Below, one piece after another: positions 56,367-64,000 of a stretch of DNA of 64,000 nt (positions are counted from its first letter, which is position 1; each line of letters opens with the position of its first letter). The position numbers were made by a program, and so were the translations under genes. Origin of the DNA: Gnetum montanum (lineage: Eukaryota > Streptophyta > Gnetopsida > Gnetales > Gnetaceae). The notes under the pieces were generated by a model. That model searched no databases. It was not told the DNA's origin and saw nothing but the letters and a program-made list of their open reading frames with translations. The stretch spans positions 533,484-597,483 of the forward strand of contig MNCI01010074.1 of assembly GCA_015680685.1 (NCBI GenBank). The letters run 5' to 3'.

Positions 56367-58978
56367 TGTTGATACATTTCTTGCTGTTTTATGGAGCAGT
56401 GTTGGTTGATTTGATACTTAATTTAGTTCACACTTTTTTAAAAAAATTATATATAATAATAATAAGCAAAGGAAAGCTAGTTGAAAAATATATTCTATTA
56501 AAAGTATGAGCATGAGACATCACATATTAGGATTACTGTGAAGGAATTTAAAAATTATCAAGTAGCAGCAACATGAGAACCCAATACTTGCAAATTGGTT
56601 ATTCAAGGAAAATAACTAGAAAGTTTTAGAATTGCATAATGTCAACAAAATTAGCAGATAAGAGATTAAAAAATCCTTACTTTTAGATTATGCAGGGTAC
56701 AATAAGATAGTTTACTAATTACTATGCAAAATCTACATCTTCAAACCAAGAGCACATGAAACTAAGAGGAGGGTCTTGGCAAAATGCCAAGATATATTAC
56801 CACGCATGATTGATGGTTCACCATTAAAATAGTGGTTTCCTTTGCATTTTTTTGAAGGCAAAGATAGATTACATAAAAAGATCACCAAGAAATAATAAAA
56901 ACTATTCTTGATGTAAGAAAGAAGGTGAAATATGAAACAACATGATGGCAAGTCCATGAAAAATGATAAAAACGTTGTAGTCAATATCAGTGATAAATCC
57001 ATTTACCAACTGATATAAAAAAATAAAAACATGTAAACTGATGCCCCACATGATGAATGTATTGTGTTTCCTCCAAATGGCTTGGTTTCACCTCATCATT
57101 TTCGGTCACCAACACCTGCAAATGGTTTCAGTTTAACATTCCATTTCTTAGTTTGTCTGACAAAGTCACTAATCTTGCATAGACTTTGATCAATTTGAGA
57201 AAATGCCTTTTGCTACCTTAGATGTAGAAGTAGATGTAGAAGACAAATATTGAAAAATCGTATTGGCAGGACAAGACAATGAGTGTAGCGACTACTTTAG
57301 CTTAGGTAGAGGTGTAGGGAACATGAGTGTGAAAACGTCTTGAACCTTAGGGCTGAGAGGTGTTGCAATGTGTCGAAGGTTTCAACAGAGTTGAGGATGG
57401 TAGCCATTGGAAGACCACATGTACAGGTTACTCCCATAATCACAACCTTGATGATTGATATGTCAAGATTTGAGCTTTGCTACAAGGCAAATCTTCCACA
57501 GGTATAGCTACTACATCGATCAAGCTTCATTTGAAACTGCTACTTCACAATTCTAGTAAAATCAATGGTGTTAAAGGTGAAAGAATTGTGAATGAATTTA
57601 AACCTTTATTATATTAAAGCATTTAACCTTTATTATATTAATTGTGAATGAATTTAAAGGAAAAAATGAAGTGGTTTTATTTCCTGATGCTCAAGGGAAA
57701 GAAATAATGTGAACATAAGGCTATAGTATGAGCTTAGATAATTTAAATTTAATGAAAGGAGAAAGTGTCATTTTAAAAAAAACACAATGGAGAAGAGAAA
57801 TTTATGGGATACTTATTTAAGTATGAGACATTTAGCTATTATTATGTTGGTTTAACCAACACTTTAAGATATTTGTAGTTTATTTTACTTTTTTCCATCA
57901 CTAAGAAGACACATGCTAGTTTCAGCTTAATTTTCTCATAACTTGTTATAGAAGTTATAACCTCCCAAGGATTTATGACTAAATGCCTTAGCTATTTGCA
58001 ACCCACCTTAACTTGTTATGGTGAAGGTAAGTACCTTGAAGCATTATAAAAAGACTTCAAAGGTGGGGTGGATGGGGGTGGAGGGTGGCAGGGAAGCTTT
58101 TTTTGGAAGATTGCTTGTAGCTAGTGGTTTAGGTAGTATCATGCTTAGCATTTAAATTTGGGATTTTTAGATTGCTTTTATAGTCTTTGTTGTGTACTAG
58201 TAGACTCCTATTAAGATTTGCCATAGAAGAGCTTATGTTGAAAAGCCTCAAGAGCAATTTAATAGAGAAGTTTATTATTATGAAATGTTTAAGGCTACTA
58301 TTAGGATTGCTATAAGAGACCCTCTGGTATAGATAAGCTATTTGAGAAATTCAATAGTCTAGAGGGTTAAAAAATCTTTGGTATTTTGATAGGACTGAAA
58401 TAGCTTTTTGATTTTTAAAGTATATCCCCTTGGTATTTCAATTAGAAATTGTTAAATATTTGAAAGCTCTATTATATGCAATTGTCGACAACTATTATCT
58501 AGCCAAAATAGAGACTTGTACGTGGTAGTTTATGCAACAATTTTTGATAGTATAGTAGAATTATCTTTAAGAAATTTCTTGTTTGAGTTTAGAAAGCTTG
58601 AAAAATTCATAGATATTGAATTAGGGATAACTTTATTGTGAAGTGTTTCATCGTATCAATTTACCTTGCTTAAATATTTGATATTTTTACACAATTTTTC
58701 TTTTTTTTTTCTTTCTCTTTCCATTGAATCTTGCTATATTTCTAGCTTTCTTATGGAACTTTTTCTCTCTAGGAAAAATTAGGAATAGATTGGTAGAGTT
58801 GTGCTCAAATGGTTTTTGCAAAATTTCATTTTTCACAAGTAGGTATTATAAGGACTATATAGACTAAGTGATTGAATAAAATAGGAATCTCCAACAACTC
58901 ACAATATTGTAGAAAGCTGGCTGAATCTCTTTTATGATAGTCGATTACAATTTTATATGCAACCCAACTATTTCAACA
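56367..58978 (+). repeat. element C 3' LTR (end inferred)
   Basis: It begins TGTTGATACATTTCTTGC right after the polypurine tract. A TATA box (CATTATAAAAAG) lies at about 58042-58053 and AATAAA at 58875-58880. The end at 58978 is inferred from TTCAACA, the inverse of the start TGTTGA; the 5' LTR is missing, so this cannot be tested here. No open frame within it is credible. Confidence 0.5.
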
Positions 58979-59029
58979 TTCACAACAGCAAACACATATT
59001 CACATTTAACTATTAAGTCTATTTGGAGG

Positions 59030-60186
59030 TATCTGGGCCTTGGTGTTGCCAAAGACCAACGAGAACCTAAACCCTGTTCAAGGCACTCATTGGCGGTCAC
59101 ATCCCAAATGATCACCAACAAGGGGTAAACATGGTTATTGTAATGTTTTTTATGATTTTGGCTTGACTTCTTTGCCTAACTTCATTAATCTTACCTCTTG
59201 CAGGTACAACGTCAACAAGCAAGGTTTGATCATTAATGACCAAATCAAAGCTACTGTGTACCAATAGTTAAGAGGAAACTTTGATGAATACATCACCAGG
59301 TTTAACATGGTATATAAGAAGTGCAAGGATGATAAGACAATGCATAGCTGGTGGGCAGATGCTGGTAACATGGATCAAACTCTAGCTAGAAACTCCACAC
59401 CATAGAAGAAAAGTAAAGGTGAGCATATAGCTTCTAGTGTTTTATGGATTTAAGTATTTTAATACTTTTCTTAATTTTTGAAATTGCTCATATGGATACT
59501 AACCCTCAATTATTGCTTCACAGGACCTTCCACCTTAGCTGATGTCACTATACCACTTTTAGGCTTGCATCATGAGAAAACCCTCATCCTGAAGTTTGGT
59601 GATGTGACATCAACGTAGGAGTGGCTAAAGGGATAGGTGCTTGGATATGTTCAAGCAAACATACAACATGTAGGTTTGCTACAAAGATGTTACATGTTAT
59701 CGAATCCTTTAATGAGGATGTTAATCACTTTAGCACCATCATTCGAGATATTAAGGTGAACATAAGCATAGGTGCTAGCCTCTTTTGTGACTTGTTTGGG
59801 GTCCCTAGTGATGGGGCCAAGGTTCCTACTAGGATAGTGAGGGAATCAAGCCATCATGAGGAAGTTCTAGAGTGGCTTCGTGTCATATTGGGCCACTCTA
59901 GAATTTCAATGGATAACTTCATAAACCTTGATGCAAAGGAATCATATCCTTTATTTAGGTCTCGTGCATTCCCCAAATTGCTATCACAAAAGAAGGTGAT
60001 CAAACTAGCACAGGGGTGGACCTTTAAGAAGGTATTGATGGAGGGCATCAAATTTGATTGGGCCACTCCTTTGGCTACTAGGCTTTAAGAGGAGATTCTT
60101 AGACTCTGTGTTAACACTTCTATGATAATCCACATGCACTTTGCATTTTTTGTAGGTTATCTAAAGTGGTTTGTAGAGTTATTGGT
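59030..60186 (+). pseudogene. second copy of the Tat-borne antisense gene, partial
   Basis: Plus-strand exons are joined by two introns that keep the frame: 59125-59203 (GTAAAC...TTGCAG) and 59419-59523 (GTGAGC...TTCACAG). They give TSQMITNKGYNVNKQGLIIN, IKATVYQ, LRGNFDEYITRFNMVYKKC, then after intron two PSTLADVTIPLLGLHHEKTL. With one frameshift near 59620 follow DLFGVPSDG, then SRAFPKLLSQKKVIKLAQGW, and FVELLV near the end. These align by eye with the antisense gene at 33450-32350 (KVYEQC, LAKVTMITIG, DLFGCPTNG, HAFPKFLS, FVELLV). Stops at 59266, 59404 and 59616 show decay. It is cut at 60186 by an Athila-like LTR. Its strand is antisense to the host Tat element, as in the giant element. 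Function unknown. Confidence 0.65.
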
Positions 60187-61030
60187 TGATGAGCAGCAAG
60201 GTACCCCTACGCCCAACCATATGAATATGAGCATTCACATGCAATCTGGTTGAACCTCAAGGATTAAGTGCTTATGCACCCATGCATAACAAGGATGAAT
60301 TATGCAGTTGTTGTCTTCCTAAGCTTACTTGTAAGGCACAATTATATGGTTAAGTAAACTCAAGGTATATGATTTTTTTTATGTTTTTTATCTTAGTCTC
60401 CTAAGTGTGTGAAATGAAAAGATTTAGTTAACTAATGGATTTTTGTAACTCTAATGTTGATCGAATCCTAACACCAACATCCATTCCTACTCTCTGGACA
60501 TGTCCTAAACTAGTGTAACACTACTGGGATTACCAAACGCTAGTCGTTATTGGGTTACCAAGTGTTCCACGTATGCTCAAAGTGGTCATGTTGAGTGTGC
60601 TAATTCGTTGATAATTAATAATTCTATAGAAATAACATTGATTAACTAATGAGAGCATTAAATAACATTAAATGTAATAGTTAAGCTATTCTGAATATTA
60701 TAAGGTTTATCACAAAGTTTGTCTTTATTTCTGGACACAAGGTGTGCTCAGGTACACAATGCTTGAATAAAGATGCGTTCACTCTATGACTCCTATTGCA
60801 GACACTCAAAAATAATTCTAACTCTAGAAGAGAAAAACTACAAGAGTTCAGCTAAAGAATTGAAAAAAGACTATGCCAAACCAAGAGCCCCTATCTCTTA
60901 TTTATAGACAATAAGACAGGCTCCGACATTGAGTGTTCGATGTTAGGGATCTGATGTTGCTTGGCCTATTCGATATCATGTATCCAATATTAGGGGTCCA
61001 ATATCATGTTGCTTATTTGGTGACTTGTCA
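60187..61030 (-). repeat. 3' LTR of the second Athila-like element (LTR B2)
   Basis: Starts TGATGAGCAGCAAGGTACCCC and ends TTGTCA before a degenerate polypurine tract. TATA (minus strand CTATAAATAAGAG) is at about 60894-60906. The U3 ahead of it (about 60915-61025) is an array of short words such as TCCAATAT and GATGTTG-type repeats, different from the other copies. Confidence 0.87.
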
Positions 61031-62939
61031 TATTCCCACAAAGGAATGAAAACTCATCCTCAAGCTCCTTACAAAATATTGGAAAGGTATGGGATTATTG
61101 ACTAAACGATAACTAACGATGACATGGAATGACAAACTCAAAGTACTCGGTGAATGGATCGACAAACATATTATAGCATTGCTGTTCATAACCATTATGG
61201 TGAAGACTATACATAAGTGACATTTAGACCCTCATTTGACAACTTGAAGAGAGAGAGAGAAAAGTAAATGAGGTGCGTTGTTGCTGATGTCAAAAATGGC
61301 ACACCGTTGTTCATCCATGGCCACATGACTAAGCTTGTTCCTTGCATAAATGCTCTTTCTTCAGTCCATATTAAGTGCTCCCTCTTATCCCAATCCATTG
61401 TTCATGTGATTACCATCTACGCACACAACACACTCATAAATTAGCAAGGATAGATTAGATATAATGTAGTTGATACCTTGCCTTGATATGAAGCACCTTG
61501 GCTAGGTTGTGGGTATGGTAGATATTGGGTTAGGAGTTTGTAACTGTTAACTACCCAAGGTGTAGGGGTGAGATAAGTAATGGAATGGAAAAATTTATGA
61601 TAGGCCCCCATGACTAAGAGTAAACCTCCTATCGCAATAGGATGGAAAACGAAAGAAAAAGGAAGATAAGAGAAATAACAACGGTGAAGCTAATAAAAAT
61701 GCATAGAAGGGAAGAGAAAAAAAATAGATGTCATGGATGGAATGAAAAAAGAAATAGTTGATGGCGAGGTATGTTTTAGGGAAAGAACTTAATAATTGCA
61801 CCAAAAAGGAATGCTAGTGGATCCTCCCCAAAGTAGGCTCATGCCCTTTATGCCCTGACAAACCCACAAACCAAAGAGTCTGTAGGCTCTAGAAATGACA
61901 TATGGAAACAATAGTTAAGAATTCACCCACAAGAATTTACCAAAGAATAACAATGCACTAACTAAGATATAGACTAATCATAAAACCAACAATGAGGTAG
62001 AATACAAGAAGCAATAAGAAAAGAGAAGAGAGAATGGAATGGAATCCCGAAATCAAGGTTGTGAAAAGTCCCTTGTGTATTATGTGGTTAATGTGACTTA
62101 ATAAAATTTAGTCCAAATCTAGATTAAAACTAACCACATCCAATGACCTCACATAAACACACTTGACTAACCCATCCTCCTGAAGCAACAAGAATTCTTC
62201 CATAGAGCAACCATCATCCCAAAAAGAGAAGAATAGAGAAGCAGGAAGTGAGAAAGGGCCTTAGTTAGAGGAAACCTTTAGGCATGGGTAACATGTCTTT
62301 CCAATGCCATAACTAGAGCTTGTAGCCCATGTTCCTTTATTATGTCTAAGGAGTATGCTTTGAATTCCTATCAGTTGTTTTTAAGTGGGAACCACACCAT
62401 GCAAAGACTTATTTAATTCATTCAACTTCCTAATATTAATCAACAACGGAATGACAGAAAACCTATGAAAAACATTCAAGTACCCAAGAGAATAGCTAGC
62501 ACAAATGTGTTGAATCCCCTTGAAGTCACACCCTTTTCAATCCATTTGAATCTTTCCTTGGTTTGAAGAATACCAAGCCAAAAATTCATTAATAAGTTTG
62601 ATTAGAAAAAGGGATAGTACATTTCCAAAACAAAGGGAGACCATAGAGTTGAATGGATGAATGGATGACTTGGACTCATTGCCCATTTTATCAACAGAAA
62701 TCATATCTTAGCATCAACATTAAAAGTCAAAGGTAAAAACCAAAAATTAGCAATCAACACCATTATGTACAACCCACCATCATAAGCACTTATTATGTGA
62801 TAAGTGAGAATAAATTAAACAAAATGTAACAGAGAAAGAAATAGTAAAAATGTTAATGATGGTGTAAAACCAAAATAAGTAAACATGAAAAGTGTATAAA
62901 AAAAAGACAAAAGAAATTGAGGGCTTAGAATAATTAGCA
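61031..62939 (-). other. gene-free 3' region of the second Athila-like element
   Basis: Collinear with 46015-47924 throughout, with no credible open frame in either copy. Confidence 0.7.
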
Positions 62940-64000
62940 TTAGTGGCCATCTCCCCCATGACTGAGTTGGAAGGAGGAGATCCAAAATAATGAACAGGGT
63001 TGTCCATCAACAGAGGTAGTGTTAGTACTAGTCGTTTTGGGCGCATGGAAAGGTTTAGTTTACTGGATGTTGACAAATAATTTCTTATTTGAGCTTCCAG
63101 GTTTATAGATCATCATGTCCCCTAAAAGAAAAGTTTCATGAATGATATAAGGTCCTTCCAATAATGTTTGAAATTTAGTTTGTTGTGGAACATGTGTGGG
63201 ATTCCAATAAAGAACCCTATCTTCTGGTTGGTATTTGACTTTCCTAATTCTTAGGTCATGACATTGTTAGGCCTTATGTAGTTTGTTGGATGACAGGGTG
63301 GCTAATAGATTTTTATTTAGCAAGTTAAGATTCATTAACCATTCTTTCTGTGCTAGACTGAGGTCAAGGTTAAGGTCACATGTTGTAGATATTGTACAAA
63401 GCTTAGCTTGGATAGGAAGTATTGGAAGTTTACCGTACACTAACTCATAGGGAGAACAACCTATAGGGAGTTTCCATGTGGAGCAGTAGGCCCAAAGAGC
63501 ATAGTTCAGTTTGGTGCTCCAGTCTCACCTATATTTGCTAATGGTTCATGTCAAATTTTTGTGATTTCCCGATTGGTGACTTCAGCTTGACCATTCGCTT
63601 GAGGATGATATGGTGTAGTCAGTTTATGCTCAACTCCTAAACATTGCATCAACTTCCAAAAATTCACACTTGTAAAATGTGTAGCATTATCAGAAATAAC
63701 TGCACGAGGCACGCCAAACTTATTTACCATTTATTGTTGAACAAATCGTGTAGCAATAGATGATGTACAGTCAGTAACAGCAGTTGCTTCTACCCATTTT
63801 GTAAAATAATCAATAGCAACAATAATGTATGCTTTTCCATTACACATTGGTGTAATAGGCCTTATAAAATCAATACCTCATATGTCGAAGGATTCTAAGG
63901 GTTGAATCCATTATTGTGGATCCTCTATTCTAGTAGTGATTCCCCCATTGCGTTGGCAACTCTCACAAGATTGGACAAAATGATAGGCATCCCAAAATAA
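62940..64000 (-). pseudogene. Athila-like integrase of the second element
   Basis: Core from 64000 down: KAYIIVAIDYFTKWVEATAV, then GVPRAVISDNATHF with the second Asp kept, YHPQANGQAEVTNREITK with the Glu kept, then a stop-rich C-terminal part to about 62940. It is the direct counterpart of 47925-48950. Confidence 0.87.

Larger units (their letters stand above)
60187..64000 (-). mobile_element. second Athila-like element, cut by the window edge
   Basis: The 3' LTR (60187-61030), a 1.9-kb gene-free region (61031-62940) and integrase (62940-64000) are collinear on the minus strand with 45042-49000 of the full-length element. The remainder lies to the right of the window. It interrupts the second copy of the antisense gene. 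Confidence 0.88.

Noticed and set aside
59150-59371. 73-codon minus-strand frame resembling a copia integrase-like peptide
   Set aside because: Some words looked familiar (LVMYSSKFPLNYW), but the frame lies opposite an exon of the antisense-gene copy, whose plus-strand reading is supported by a homologue and introns.

Overview
This is a nuclear window from a large-genome seed plant. A gymnosperm is my best guess, from long, old, deeply nested LTR retrotransposons, an AT-rich background and one compact intronless-CDS transcription factor gene, but nothing here fixes the species. The window holds one ordinary host gene, an EIN3/EIL ethylene-signalling transcription factor (11164-13248, minus strand) with a probable 5'-UTR intron and three perfect CACGTG G-boxes upstream. 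Almost everything else recognisable is transposon.

Layout. 1-5578: a decayed minus-strand Ty1/copia element, cut by the left window edge, whose 5' LTR carries a triple 51-bp repeat upstream of its TATA box. 5579-8984: intergenic, with two tRNA-headed SINE-like stretches. 8985-10230: remnant of a LINE-type reverse transcriptase. 11020-14800: the EIL gene and its promoter. 14800-19072: AT-rich intergenic DNA with short tandem duplications. 19073-20450: LTR, primer site and gag start of an Athila-like element.

20500-43681 is a minus-strand Tat-lineage Ty3/gypsy element (the host element). Its archaeal-type RNase H is split at 23745/42413 by a second, 18.7-kb, plus-strand Tat element (23746-42412). 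The giant element has gag, protease, RT, two RNase H domains and integrase. Between protease and RT it also has a 6.5-kb module holding an antisense, multi-exon gene of unknown function (30379 to about 34140). A diverged copy of part of that gene, with an intron at the same place, lies at about 59030-60186.

43682-64000 holds a truncated Athila-like LTR, the 3' end of a third plus-strand gypsy element (element C), a full-length Athila-like element with perfect ACATG target duplications (45042-55263) that splits element C, and a second Athila-like element running off the right edge (60187-64000). The five Athila-like LTRs share TATA box, R and U5 but carry different short-repeat arrays in U3.

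None of the elements looks autonomous: all carry stops, and several have lost catalytic aspartates. The most unusual items are the antisense intron-bearing gene inside the Tat elements, a possible Ogre-type intron enclosing it, and the interchangeable U3 arrays. All homology statements are by-eye readings of translations; no database search was run.
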